This document shows, piece after piece, positions 24,490-31,921 of a DNA stretch of 40,640 nt. How positions within the stretch are numbered: position 1 is the first letter of the stretch; each line of letters opens with the position of its first letter. Position numbers and translations under genes: made by a program. The notes below the pieces were generated by a model that had not been told where the DNA came from, searched no databases, and saw nothing but the letters and a program-made list of their open reading frames with translations. Location: the NCBI RefSeq assembly GCF_003459505.1, contig NZ_QRWD01000022.1, positions 1 to 40,640 on the forward strand. The letters are read 5' to 3'. The DNA is from Collinsella sp. AF20-14LB. GTDB lineage: Bacteria; Actinomycetota; Coriobacteriia; Coriobacteriales; Coriobacteriaceae.

Positions 24490-25956
24490 ATGCGTATCTA
24501 CAACAGCGCTACCCATAAAAAGGAAGAGTTCCAGCCCATCGAGTCCGGCAAGGTCCGCATGTACGTGTGCGGCCCCACGGTCTACGACAACATCCACATC
24601 GGCAATGCCCGCACGTTCATCAGCTTTGACGTGATTCGTCGCTGGCTCATCGCGAGCGGCTACGAGGTCACGTTCGCCCAGAACCTCACCGATGTCGATG
24701 ACAAGATCATCAAGCGCGCCAACGAGCAGGGCCGTACGGCCGCCGAGGTCGCGACGGAGTTCTCCGACAAGTTCATCGGCGTTATCCGCGCTGCCAACGT
24801 GCTCGATCCCGATGTGCGTCCCCGCGCCACCAAAGAGATCGGTCCCATGATCGCCATGATCAAGACGCTTATCGAGCAGGGCCACGCTTACGCAGCCGAT
24901 AACGGCGACGTGTACTTTGCCGTGCGCAGCGATCCCAACTATGGTCAGGTCTCGGGCCGCAACATCGACGACCTTATGGTTGGCGCGCGCATCGAGGAGA
25001 ACGAGGACAAGAACGACCCGCTCGACTTTGCCCTGTGGAAGGCCGCCAAACCCGGCGAGCCCAGCTGGCCGAGCCCCTGGGGCGAGGGCCGCCCCGGCTG
25101 GCACACCGAGTGCGCCGCCATGGTGCACCGCTACCTGGGCACCCCGATCGACATCCACGGCGGTGGCTCCGACCTTGCCTTCCCGCATCACGAAAACGAG
25201 TGCGCCCAGGCTACCTGCGCCTGGCACCAGGGCTTCTCCAACACCTGGATGCACACGGGCATGCTGCTGGTCGACGGCGAGAAGATGTCCAAGTCGCTCG
25301 GTAACTTCTTTACGCTGGCCGAGGTGCTCGAGCAGCACTCTGCCGCGGCTCTGCGCTTGCTGATGCTGCAGACGAGCTATCGCTCACCGCTCGACTTTTC
25401 TTGGGAGCGCCTGGAGGGTGCCGAGAACTCGCTCACGCGTATCGCCGGCACGGTCGAGAACCTGCGCTGGGCCGCGAACCATGCGACGGCCGATGCCGAT
25501 GAGGCAGCATCCGAGGCGTTTGCCGCCAAGGCCGCCGAGACCCGCGCCACCTTTAAGGAGTGCATGGACGACGACTTTAACACCGCCGGTGCCATGGGCG
25601 CTGTCTTTGGCTTTGTGACCGAGTGCAACCAGTACCTGGAGCAGGCGGGCGACGCTGCCGACAAGGCCGCAGTCCTGGCTGCCGCCGATACACTGGCCGA
25701 GCTGCTCGATACGTTTGGCGTCGAGCTTCCCGAGCCCAAGGTCGAGCTGCCGCTGGGACTGCTGGGCGTTGCCGCCGGTCTGGTCGCCTACACGGGCGAC
25801 GACGTGGATGAGGCCGCTGCCAAGATTCTCGAGGCTCGCGCCGAGGCCCGTGCCGCCAAGAACTGGGATCTGGCGGATGCCATCCGTGATCAGCTCAAGG
25901 ACCTGGGCCTGACGATTGAGGATACTGCCGCCGGCACTCGTATTAAGACTCTCTAG
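24490..25956 (+). CDS. cysS: Cysteinyl-tRNA synthetase
   Basis: CysS charges tRNA-Cys. The 488-residue class I enzyme has the zinc cysteine in CGPTVYDN (Cys27), the HIGN form of the HIGH motif (36-39), HGGGSDLAFPHHENE with further zinc ligands, and KMSKS (265-269). It starts three bases after the ispF stop, with AAGGAG inside the end of ispF as its ribosome site. The order ispD-ispF-cysS is common in Gram-positive genomes. Confidence 0.96.
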   Translation: MRIYNSATHKKEEFQPIESGKVRMYVCGPTVYDNIHIGNARTFISFDVIRRWLIASGYEVTFAQNLTDVDDKIIKRANEQGRTAAEVATEFSDKFIGVIRAANVLDPDVRPRATKEIGPMIAMIKTLIEQGHAYAADNGDVYFAVRSDPNYGQVSGRNIDDLMVGARIEENEDKNDPLDFALWKAAKPGEPSWPSPWGEGRPGWHTECAAMVHRYLGTPIDIHGGGSDLAFPHHENECAQATCAWHQGFSNTWMHTGMLLVDGEKMSKSLGNFFTLAEVLEQHSAAALRLLMLQTSYRSPLDFSWERLEGAENSLTRIAGTVENLRWAANHATADADEAASEAFAAKAAETRATFKECMDDDFNTAGAMGAVFGFVTECNQYLEQAGDAADKAAVLAAADTLAELLDTFGVELPEPKVELPLGLLGVAAGLVAYTGDDVDEAAAKILEARAEARAAKNWDLADAIRDQLKDLGLTIEDTAAGTRIKTL

Positions 25957-26099
25957 TATTTGTCGACCGTTCGAGGTGCGGCAGATTGCCTTGAAAGAGG
26001 AGGGCATAGACCTGGTGGTCATGCCCGACGATTGAAAGGCAAGGTGCCGTGGCTCGGACGGTCGATTCTTGTTCGTTATCTATTTAAGGAGGTCGCTAT

Positions 26100-27020
26100 A
26101 TGGCCGACAATCGCAAGCGTGCGCCTCGTGGCGGCAAGCAGGTCGCTTCTGGCTCGCGTCCGATTCGCCGTAATGACCGCGCTGCCGCTTCCAAGGGCCA
26201 GCGCGAGCGCTCCCATGCCCAGGCTGCGCGTCCGCAGCGAGATCGCAACCGCGACAACGTTCAGGTGCCCAAGGGCGAGTTTATCGAAGGTCGCCGTGCT
26301 GCCGCCGAGGCACTGCGTACCGGCTTTCCCGTCAAGTGCGCGCTCATCGCCGAGGGCGGGGAGCGCGATGCCGCCTTGTCGCGTCTGGTCGACGACCTCA
26401 ACGTCGCAGGCGTCCGCATTAAGTATGTGCCGCGCGCGCAGCTCGATGCGCTGTCGAGCCATGGCGCTCACCAGGGCATTGCGCTCGAGGTGGGTAATTT
26501 CCCCTATGCCGATGTTGCCGATATCCTCGATCGCGCGGGTGATGGACCGGCGCTCGTCGTGGTGCTCGACCATGTGACCGATGACGGTAACTTTGGCGCC
26601 ATCGTGCGCTCCGCCGAGGTCGTGGGCGCGGCGGGCGTCATCATCGCCAACAAGCGCGCCGCCGGCGTGACCGTGGGCAGCTACAAGACCTCTGCCGGTG
26701 CCGTCATGCACCTGCCCATCGCGCAGGTTCCCAACATTGCCCGAGCGCTTGACGACCTCAAGGCCGCTGGCTTTTGGGTGGGCGGCGCTTCCGAGCATGC
26801 CGAAGGCAGTTGCTGGGACGCTCCCTTCGAGGGCCGCGTGGCGCTCGTCATGGGCTCCGAGGGCGACGGCATCTCGCGTCTGGTGCTCGAGAAATGCGAC
26901 TTTTTGACCAGGCTTCCCCAACGCGGCATGACCGAGAGCCTCAATGTTGCCCAGGCGACTACCGCGCTGTGCTTTGAGTGGTTGCGCCGCAACGCCGGCG
27001 AGCTCATGGGGGAGGAGTAG
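26100..27020 (+). CDS. rlmB: 23S rRNA 2'-O-methyltransferase, SpoU/RlmB family
   Basis: This SPOUT methyltransferase probably modifies a guanosine in 23S rRNA using S-adenosylmethionine. Residues 1-58 are a basic, disordered-looking extension rich in Arg/Lys/Gln. The substrate-binding domain follows (GEFIEGRRAAAEAL and HGAHQGIALEV, 121-131). The trefoil-knot catalytic domain has DDGNFGAIVRSAE (161-173; Asn164, Arg170), VMGSEGDGIS and ESLNVAQA. AAGGAGG precedes the ATG. A 143-nt gap separates it from cysS; the next gene starts three bases later. RlmB is the likely orthologue, but tRNA-modifying SpoU relatives are similar. Confidence 0.88.
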   Translation: MADNRKRAPRGGKQVASGSRPIRRNDRAAASKGQRERSHAQAARPQRDRNRDNVQVPKGEFIEGRRAAAEALRTGFPVKCALIAEGGERDAALSRLVDDLNVAGVRIKYVPRAQLDALSSHGAHQGIALEVGNFPYADVADILDRAGDGPALVVVLDHVTDDGNFGAIVRSAEVVGAAGVIIANKRAAGVTVGSYKTSAGAVMHLPIAQVPNIARALDDLKAAGFWVGGASEHAEGSCWDAPFEGRVALVMGSEGDGISRLVLEKCDFLTRLPQRGMTESLNVAQATTALCFEWLRRNAGELMGEE

Positions 27021-27023
27021 CGC

Positions 27024-27701
27024 ATGTCCAAGAAGAACCGCGCCAAGTCCAAGGCCAAGCGCTTTGGCGAAGGCTCGGCCAAGCCGATTGTTTCGGCCGC
27101 GACCTATGGCGTGGGCGGCAATGCGTTTGCGCAGGCCATCGCCGACCCGGTCTCGACGGTGCACTCCAACAAGCCCGAGCTGCTGGTGGTCGACGGTTAC
27201 AACGTGATCCACTGCACGCCGCGCTACGAAAAGCTCGTGTACGACCATTCCGACGATCCGTATTCCAGCGACGTTCACGATATGGCGCGCACCGCCCTCA
27301 TCAACGACGTCGCCGCCTTTGCCCAGGGCCGCTACGAGGCCGTAATCGTGTTTGACGGCGCGGGCAATATCTCCAGCGAGCGCCCCAACCTGCCGGCCCG
27401 CGGCGTGCGCATCGAGTTTTCGCCGACGGGCGTCTCTGCCGATACCGTGGTGCAGAAGCTCTGCATCGAGGCACGTGAGGAGGGCCGCGCGTGCTCCGTG
27501 GTATCGAGCGACGGCACGATCCAGGCCGTCGTCATGGGCAAAGGTGTTACGCGCATCTCGAGCCGCATGCTGGTGGACGAGATCAAGCAGATCGATAACG
27601 ACGTTCACGAGGCAGAGGAAGCTCCGCAGATCAAGATGACTCTGGGCAGTCGCCTGAGCCCCGATGCCCTGGCCAAGCTCAAGGCTCTGCGCGGGAGGTA
27701 G
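27024..27701 (+). CDS. yacP: NYN-domain RNase, YacP/Rae1-like
   Basis: A 225-residue protein of the YacP (DUF901) NYN family. In B. subtilis the homologue Rae1 cleaves mRNA within the ribosomal A site. Residues 1-45 are a basic leader; the PIN-like core has LLVVDGYNVIH (54-63, Asp57 and Asn60), IVFDGAG and the acidic SSDGTIQ region. A C-terminal helical tail ends the protein. It directly follows rlmB, as in the Firmicutes cysS-mrnC-rlmB-yacP cluster, though no mini-RNase III gene is present here. Activity is inferred from family. Confidence 0.87.
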   Translation: MSKKNRAKSKAKRFGEGSAKPIVSAATYGVGGNAFAQAIADPVSTVHSNKPELLVVDGYNVIHCTPRYEKLVYDHSDDPYSSDVHDMARTALINDVAAFAQGRYEAVIVFDGAGNISSERPNLPARGVRIEFSPTGVSADTVVQKLCIEAREEGRACSVVSSDGTIQAVVMGKGVTRISSRMLVDEIKQIDNDVHEAEEAPQIKMTLGSRLSPDALAKLKALRGR

Positions 27702-27740
27702 GTAAACCTTCTATGGGGAGCTGCTTTCTCGATTGACCAA

Positions 27741-27772
27741 CCAACTGGTTTGTAATCAATGGGTTGCGGCTT
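27741..27772 (+). pseudogene. tRNA-Thr anticodon-arm remnant
   Basis: The stretch around CAACTGGTTTGTAATCAATG closely copies the anticodon arm and variable region of the intact tRNA-Thr(TGT) some 210 nt downstream (27946-27975), including the TTTGTAA loop. No acceptor or T-arm can be folded around it. It may be a decayed tRNA copy or the remnant half of an old integration site. Confidence 0.5.
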
Positions 27773-27781
27773 GGCATCGAC

Positions 27782-27841
27782 AAAACGAATAGTTTTGGTT
27801 CTGGCGAACAGATAAAACTATTCGTTCTGACGAATAGTTTT
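27782..27841. repeat. Three AAAACTATTCGT iterons upstream of tRNA-Thr
   Basis: ACGAATAGTTTT occurs at 27785-27796 and 27830-27841, with the inverted copy AAAACTATTCGT at 27814-27825. The AT-rich sites contrast with the GC-rich surroundings and could form a hairpin or bind a regulator. Confidence 0.6.
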
Positions 27842-27866
27842 GAGATGTGGTCGGTCAAAGGGTCTG

Positions 27867-27895
27867 TTGCGCCTCGTCAGCAATTCCTTTATTCT
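27867..27895 (+). promoter_or_regulatory. Promoter of tRNA-Thr(TGT)
   Basis: TTGCGC (27867-27872) and TATTCT (27890-27895) with a 17-base spacer lie about 30 nt before the tRNA. Confidence 0.65.
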
Positions 27896-27925
27896 TAACT
27901 GGCTTCGCGCGAAAGCGCCAAGTGT

Positions 27926-28000
27926 GCCAGTGTGGCGCAACGGTAGCGCAACTGATTTGTAATCAGTGGGTTGCAGGTTCGATTCCTGTCACTGGCTCCA
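27926..28000 (+). tRNA. tRNA-Thr (anticodon TGT)
   Basis: A full cloverleaf with acceptor GCCAGTG/CACTGGC, anticodon stem ACTGA/TCAGT with loop TTTGTAA (anticodon TGT at 27958-27960), T-loop TTCGATT, discriminator T and encoded CCA (27998-28000). It has its own promoter and terminator. Confidence 0.95.
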
Positions 28001-28009
28001 TGAGAGTTT

Positions 28010-28047
28010 CGGGCTCTGTCTCTATATGGGACAGGGCCCGTTTCTAT
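28010..28047 (+). terminator. Terminator of tRNA-Thr(TGT)
   Basis: CGGGCTCTGTC (28010-28020) pairs with GACAGGGCCCG (28030-28040, one G-U pair) and is followed by TTTCTATTT. Confidence 0.85.
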
Positions 28048-28094
28048 TTATGTTGACATGTCAGCGGGTTTGACTCCCACCAGGCTTTAGGTTT

Positions 28095-28311
28095 GTCTCG
28101 ATCTGTAACACGGGCGGGCTGAAGACCCTCCTTATTGTTACAGATCGAGACATTGCCAAGGGACGGACGATAACATCTCGGTCTGTAACACGAAGAGGCT
28201 GAAAACCGTTCTTACTGTTACAGATTGAGACGTAAGCTGGGGTCTCTGCGTAATATTTCGACCTGTAACAGATAGGGGAGAAAATGTTCTCTATATGTTA
28301 CAGATCGAGAC
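28095..28311. repeat. Array of three 57-nt palindromic units, 80-nt period
   Basis: Three units start at 28095, 28175 and 28255, exactly 80 bases apart. Each has a left arm close to GTCTCGATCTGTAACA, a centre of exactly 25 bases, and a right arm TGTTACAGATYGAGAC; units are separated by exactly 23 bases. The centres differ but each can extend the hairpin (for example GATAG with CTATA in unit 3). The same unit and period recur at 34805-34941. No gene is seen in 28050-28690. Confidence 0.9.
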
Positions 28312-28343
28312 AAAAGCCGTGTCGAGCTCGGCTGCCCCCCCCT

Positions 28344-28487
28344 GAGCGTGGATTATCGGACGTACGAGCGTGGAAAATCTCCCGCTTAGTGAATGATCGT
28401 GGATAATCTGCCACTTTGGCCTTGGGGGCACGCCAATAGTGGGAGATTGTCCACGCTCGATTTCAAACGGAAGAAAATCCACGCTCG
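28344..28487. repeat. Nested GAGCGTGGA-family palindrome, copy 2
   Basis: GAGCGTGGA occurs at 28344 and 28366, then CGTGGATAATCTGCCACT (28398-28415), and after a loop its near-complement (two differences) leading into TCCACGCTCG at 28450-28459 and again at 28478-28487. The order and spacing of the right side match copy 1 at 14709-14799. Copy 2 also has the left outer arms that copy 1 lacks. Confidence 0.8.
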
Positions 28488-28701
28488 AATCTGCCACGGA
28501 AGCCCGATCTCGACCTATATATAGGTGCAAATAGGCTGTTATCGAAGTTCGATCCTGAAGGTGTACTCCACTACGCCAAAGTGTTACCTTGGGAAATGTC
28601 ACCTCTGTATCCAAAACCACCGTCCTTCATATCCAAACTCAATAAAACCGCAGGTCACGGCTATATAGATACGCCCGGAACCGTGTATCTAGAGGTTTTC
28701 G

Positions 28702-28731
28702 TTGACAGCCCCCAAGGTTGCATCGTATTAT
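28702..28731 (+). promoter_or_regulatory. Promoter of the tRNA-Tyr/Thr/Met cluster
   Basis: A consensus TTGACA (28702-28707) and TATTAT (28726-28731) with an 18-base spacer. The bases just before the -35 (GAGGTTTTCG) match those before the rpmG promoter at 30533 almost exactly. Confidence 0.85.
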
Positions 28732-28793
28732 CTTTTTCGTTCGCGGGGGCGGCGGTCCAAAAGACCAAAGGACCTGCGGATACTTGAACGATT

Positions 28794-28875
28794 GGGAGTT
28801 TGCCCGAGTGGTTAATGGGGACGGGCTGTAAACCCGTTGGCTTTGCCTACATAGGTTCGAATCCTATAGCTCCCA
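28794..28875 (+). tRNA. tRNA-Tyr (anticodon GTA)
   Basis: A class II tRNA with a long variable arm. The acceptor is GGGAGTT/AGCTCCC, the anticodon stem ACGGG/CCCGT with loop CTGTAAA (GTA), the T-loop TTCGAAT. The discriminator A is followed by CCC, so CCA is not encoded. First gene of a three-tRNA cluster. Confidence 0.95.
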
Positions 28876-28885
28876 CCCGTCAAGT

Positions 28886-28961
28886 GCCTGTATAGCTCAG
28901 TCGGTAGAGCACTTCGTTGGTAACGAAGAGGTCACCAGTTCAAGTCTGGTTGCAGGCTCCA
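28886..28961 (+). tRNA. tRNA-Thr (anticodon GGT)
   Basis: Acceptor GCCTGTA/TGCAGGC, anticodon stem CTTCG/CGAAG with loop TTGGTAA (anticodon GGT at 28919-28921), T-loop TTCAAGT, discriminator T and encoded CCA. Ten bases after tRNA-Tyr, four before tRNA-Met. Confidence 0.95.
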
Positions 28962-28964
28962 TCC

Positions 28965-29041
28965 GGCGGTGTAGCTCAGTTGGTTAGAGCACACGGTTCA
29001 TACCCGTGGCGTCACTGGTTCGAATCCAGTCACCGCTACCA
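28965..29041 (+). tRNA. tRNA-Met, elongator type (anticodon CAT)
   Basis: Acceptor GGCGGTG/CACCGCT (a G-U first pair), anticodon stem CACGG/CCGTG with loop TTCATAC (CAT), T-loop TTCGAAT, discriminator A and CCA at 29039-29041. The paired first acceptor position argues for elongator rather than initiator tRNA; Ile-lysidine tRNAs also carry CAT and are not strictly excluded. Confidence 0.88.
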
Positions 29042-29052
29042 TAGGTAACACG

Positions 29053-29083
29053 GTGGCTTCTCAATAGTATGTTGAGAGGCCAC
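29053..29083 (+). other. Hairpin between tRNA-Met and tuf
   Basis: GTGGCTTCTCAA (29053-29064) pairs with TTGAGAGGCCAC (29072-29083) apart from one G-U pair. No T-run follows, so tRNA transcription may continue into tuf, with the stem serving as a processing site. Confidence 0.55.
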
Positions 29084-29137
29084 TATGGTATAAAGGCAAA
29101 GTCCCGTCCGGGGACGACCTGTTAAGAGGAGGGCTTT

Positions 29138-30328
29138 ATGGCCAAAGAGAAGTTTGAGCGCACTAAGCCGCATGTTAACATCGGCACCATTGGTCACGTC
29201 GACCACGGCAAGACCACGCTGACCGCCGCCATCACCAAGGTTCTCTCCGAGACCGAGGGCTGCAAGGCTGACTTCACTGCGTTCGAGAACATCGACAAGG
29301 CTCCCGAGGAGCGCGAGCGCGGCATTACGATCTCCGTCTCCCACGTCGAGTACGAGACTGCTGCCCGTCACTACGCTCACGTTGACTGCCCGGGCCACGC
29401 TGACTACGTCAAGAACATGATCTCCGGTGCTGCTCAGATGGACGGCGCTATCCTGGTCATCGCCGCTACCGACGGCCCCATGGCTCAGACCCGCGAGCAC
29501 ATCCTGCTCGCCCGTCAGGTCGGCGTTCCCTACATCGTCGTCTTCCTGAACAAGTGCGACATGGTCGACGATGACGAGCTCATCGACCTCGTCGAGATGG
29601 AGACCCGCGAGCTCCTCTCCGAGTACGATTTCCCCGGCGACGACATCCCCGTCATCCGTGGTTCCGCTCTGGGCGCTCTCGAGGGCGACGCCAAGTGGAT
29701 GGACGCCATTCGCGAGCTCATGAACGCTGTCGACGAGTACATCCCGACGCCTGCTCGTAACAACGACCTCCCGTTCCTGATGGCCGTTGAGGACGTTATG
29801 ACCATCTCCGGCCGTGGTACCGTTGCTACCGGCCGTGTCGAGCGCGGTGAGCTCAAGCTCAACGAGCCCGTCGAGATTGTCGGCATCAAGGATACCCAGA
29901 ACACCGTCGTTACCGGTATCGAGATGTTCCGTAAGTCCATGGACTTCTGCGAGGCTGGCGACAACGTCGGTCTGCTGCTCCGCGGCATCAAGCGCGAGGA
30001 CATCGAGCGCGGCCAGGTTCTCTGCAAGCCCGGTTCGGTTACCCCGCACACCAAGTTCACCGGTGAGATCTACGTTCTGACCAAGGAGGAGGGCGGCCGT
30101 CACACCCCGTTCTTCGATGGTTATCGTCCTCAGTTCTACTTCCGTACCACCGACGTTACCGGTACGGTCAAGCTCCCCGAGGGCACCGAGATGGCTATGC
30201 CTGGTGACCACATCACCATCGAGGGCGACCTCATCCACCCGATCGCCATGGAGGAGGGCCTGCGCTTCGCTATCCGCGAGGGTGGCCACACCGTCGGTTC
30301 GGGCATCGTCTCCACGATCATTGAGTAA
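29138..30328 (+). CDS. tuf: Elongation factor Tu
   Basis: EF-Tu delivers aminoacyl-tRNA to the ribosome. The 396-residue GTPase has GHVDHGKT (19-26), [12 protein letters not shown] for guanine recognition, and complete domains 2 and 3 ending [20 protein letters not shown] precedes the ATG. It follows a tRNA cluster rather than the rpsL-rpsG-fusA operon, an arrangement reminiscent of the E. coli tufB locus. The codon use is strongly biased, as expected for a highly expressed gene. Confidence 0.98.
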   Translation: MAKEKFERTKPHVNIGTIGHVDHGKTTLTAAITKVLSETEGCKADFTAFENIDKAPEERERGITISVSHVEYETAARHYAHVDCPGHADYVKNMISGAAQMDGAILVIAATDGPMAQTREHILLARQVGVPYIVVFLNKCDMVDDDELIDLVEMETRELLSEYDFPGDDIPVIRGSALGALEGDAKWMDAIRELMNAVDEYIPTPARNNDLPFLMAVEDVMTISGRGTVATGRVERGELKLNEPVEIVGIKDTQNTVVTGIEMFRKSMDFCEAGDNVGLLLRGIKREDIERGQVLCKPGSVTPHTKFTGEIYVLTKEEGGRHTPFFDGYRPQFYFRTTDVTGTVKLPEGTEMAMPGDHITIEGDLIHPIAMEEGLRFAIREGGHTVGSGIVSTIIE

Positions 30329-30355
30329 ATTAGCTCTTTGATATAGCTGACTTAG

Positions 30356-30391
30356 AGAACCCGGCACTTATATGGGTGCCGGGTTCTTTTC
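30356..30391 (+). terminator. Terminator of tuf
   Basis: AGAACCCGGCAC (30356-30367) pairs perfectly with GTGCCGGGTTCT (30376-30387), followed by TTTC. Confidence 0.92.
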
Positions 30392-30532
30392 TGCAATGGA
30401 TATTCAGCCGTTGCTGGTGTCGAGAGGATCGATAATGGTCCTGGATGCACCGTCGATTAGATCTCGATGGCTTCATTGATGTGTTCCAAATATGAATGGA
30501 TCCATCGAGAACCAATTGACTCGAGGTTTTCA

Positions 30533-30562
30533 TTGACAGCACTTACGTGGAGCTGATAAAGT
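30533..30562 (+). promoter_or_regulatory. Promoter of rpmG-tRNA-Trp-secE-nusG region
   Basis: Consensus TTGACA (30533-30538) and TAAAGT (30557-30562) with an 18-base spacer, preceded by GAGGTTTTCA as in the tRNA-cluster promoter. The remaining part of the 30392-30532 gap shows no gene. Confidence 0.8.
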
Positions 30563-30607
30563 AATAACTCGTGCCCGTACGGGGCGGAAATGAAAGGTTC
30601 AGGATAC

Positions 30608-30757
30608 ATGCGTACTCTAGTTACTCTTGCGTGCACTGAGTGCAAGCGCCGCAACTATACGACCACCAAGAACAAGTCGACCATGCCTGATCGTATGGAG
30701 ATCAAGAAGTATTGCCCCTGGTGCCGTCACCACACGCTGCACAAAGAGACTCGCTAG
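30608..30757 (+). CDS. rpmG: Ribosomal protein bL33
   Basis: A 49-residue large-subunit ribosomal protein. It starts MRTLVTLAC, has the first zinc pair CTEC and the second CPWC, and ends HHTLHKETR. All four cysteines are present, so this is the zinc-containing (C+) form. GAAAGG precedes the ATG. Its position just before tRNA-Trp and secE is common in Gram-positive genomes. Confidence 0.95.
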   Translation: MRTLVTLACTECKRRNYTTTKNKSTMPDRMEIKKYCPWCRHHTLHKETR

Positions 30758-30770
30758 TCTCTAGTCATAT

Positions 30771-30846
30771 ACGCCAGTAGTTCAATTGGTAGAGCATCGG
30801 TCTCCAAAACCGAGTGTTGAGGGTTCGAGTCCTTCCTGGCGTGCCA
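30771..30846 (+). tRNA. tRNA-Trp (anticodon CCA)
   Basis: Acceptor ACGCCAG/CTGGCGT, anticodon stem TCGGT/ACCGA with loop CTCCAAA (CCA), T-loop TTCGAGT, discriminator G and encoded CCA (30844-30846). Lies 13 bases after rpmG in the same orientation. Confidence 0.95.
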
Positions 30847-30855
30847 GTCATTATT

Positions 30856-30888
30856 CCGTAAGCTCCCACTTGGGGGCTTACGGTTTAC
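30856..30888 (+). terminator. Hairpin between tRNA-Trp and secE
   Basis: CCGTAAGC (30856-30863) pairs with GCTTACGG (30876-30883), with inner CCC/GGG pairing, followed by TTTACTC. It may be a partial terminator or a processing signal before secE. Confidence 0.6.
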
Positions 30889-30922
30889 TCATGTATAAGC
30901 GCATTGCGCGGAGGTAACCCAA

Positions 30923-31261
30923 ATGGCCAACAAGAAGAACAAGAAGAAGGCACAGCAGCAGGCGCCTGCCAACAACGCTGCCGCCAACTCCAAGGTTGAG
31001 GCCAAGAAGGCCGTTGCCAAGAAGAGCGAGAAGGCTGCGAAGTCTAAGAAGAACGAGAAGCCTGGTTTCTTCGCCCGCACCAAGAAGTATTTCGCTTCGG
31101 TGAAGTCCGAGATGAAGCGTGTCACGTGGCCCGATAAGAAGGAGCTCGTGAACTACTCGGTCGTCGTTTGCGCTTCTCTGATCGTCGTCGGCGTCGTCAT
31201 CGCTCTGCTCGATGCTGGCTTTGGCGAGGCTCTTGCTCTGTTCTCTGGATTGAGGGGCTAA
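30923..31261 (+). CDS. secE: Preprotein translocase subunit SecE
   Basis: SecE is the essential clamp of the SecYEG channel. The 112-residue product has a long Lys/Ala-rich cytoplasmic N-terminus (1-47), the conserved amphipathic segment with SEMKRVTWPDKKEL (62-75) and a single membrane helix (about 77-97), the actinobacterial short form. GGAGG precedes the ATG by nine bases. nusG starts four bases after the stop. Confidence 0.95.
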   Translation: MANKKNKKKAQQQAPANNAAANSKVEAKKAVAKKSEKAAKSKKNEKPGFFARTKKYFASVKSEMKRVTWPDKKELVNYSVVVCASLIVVGVVIALLDAGFGEALALFSGLRG

Positions 31262-31264
31262 ACC

Positions 31265-31801
31265 ATGTCTAAGCGTTGGTACGTCGTTCACACTTACTCT
31301 GGATACGAGAACCGCGTTAAGTCCGATCTCGAGCATCGCATCGAGACCATGGGCATGCAGGACCGTATCTTTGATATCGAGATTCCTATGGAGCGCGTCA
31401 CCGAGATCAAAGAGGGTGGCAAGCGCGAGACCAAGGATTCCAAGATCTTCCCGGGTTATGTCCTGGTCCGCATGGAGATGGATGACGATGCTTGGACGTG
31501 CGTTCGTAACACGCCTGGCGTCACCGGTTTCCTGGGCGGCAACGGCAAGCCCGCTCCGCTTTCCCGCGACGAGTACAACAAGATGACTCGTCGTCCCGGT
31601 AAGGGCGATTCGCCCAAGCGCACCTCGGTTGATATTCAGGTCGGCACGTCCGTCCGCGTCACCGATGGCCCGCTTACCGACTTTGATGGCAAGGTCTCCG
31701 AGGTTAACACCGAGGCTGGCAAGCTCAAGGTCACGCTGATGATCTTTGGCCGCGAGACGCCGGTCGAGCTCGACTTTAACCAGGTCGCTGTCATCGCTTA
31801 A
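31265..31801 (+). CDS. nusG: Transcription termination/antitermination factor NusG
   Basis: NusG binds RNA polymerase and couples transcription with Rho or the ribosome. The 178-residue product has the NGN domain (WYVVHTYSGYE, FPGYVLVRM, NTPGVTGFLG) and a C-terminal KOW domain (VGTSVRVTDGPLTDFDGKV). It lacks the N-terminal acidic extension seen in several actinobacterial NusG proteins. It lies in the classic secE-nusG-rplK-rplA order. Confidence 0.96.
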   Translation: MSKRWYVVHTYSGYENRVKSDLEHRIETMGMQDRIFDIEIPMERVTEIKEGGKRETKDSKIFPGYVLVRMEMDDDAWTCVRNTPGVTGFLGGNGKPAPLSRDEYNKMTRRPGKGDSPKRTSVDIQVGTSVRVTDGPLTDFDGKVSEVNTEAGKLKVTLMIFGRETPVELDFNQVAVIA

Positions 31802-31921
31802 GTTTTCGTCCGTTCGCGCGAGCGTGCTTCTTCTGTGACTGCTCATCTCAGGAGTGCTTCTAACACGTGCGTGCTTACGATATAGCAAGTACTTCACACT
31901 CGTGATTCGAAAGGAATGACC

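Noticed and set aside
28095..28311. CRISPR array
   Set aside because: The repeats are inverted pairs of 16 bases, not direct repeats, the units are too few, and no cas gene is in the window.
28291..28620. 109-codon minus-strand frame
   Set aside because: It runs through the 57-nt unit and the GAGCGTGGA element; no ribosome site or family likeness.
28581..28787. 68-codon plus-strand frame before tRNA-Tyr
   Set aside because: It overlaps the strong tRNA-cluster promoter and lacks a ribosome site.
29053..29083. Terminator separating the tRNA cluster from tuf
   Set aside because: The stem is good but there is no T-run, so it is kept only as an unspecified hairpin.
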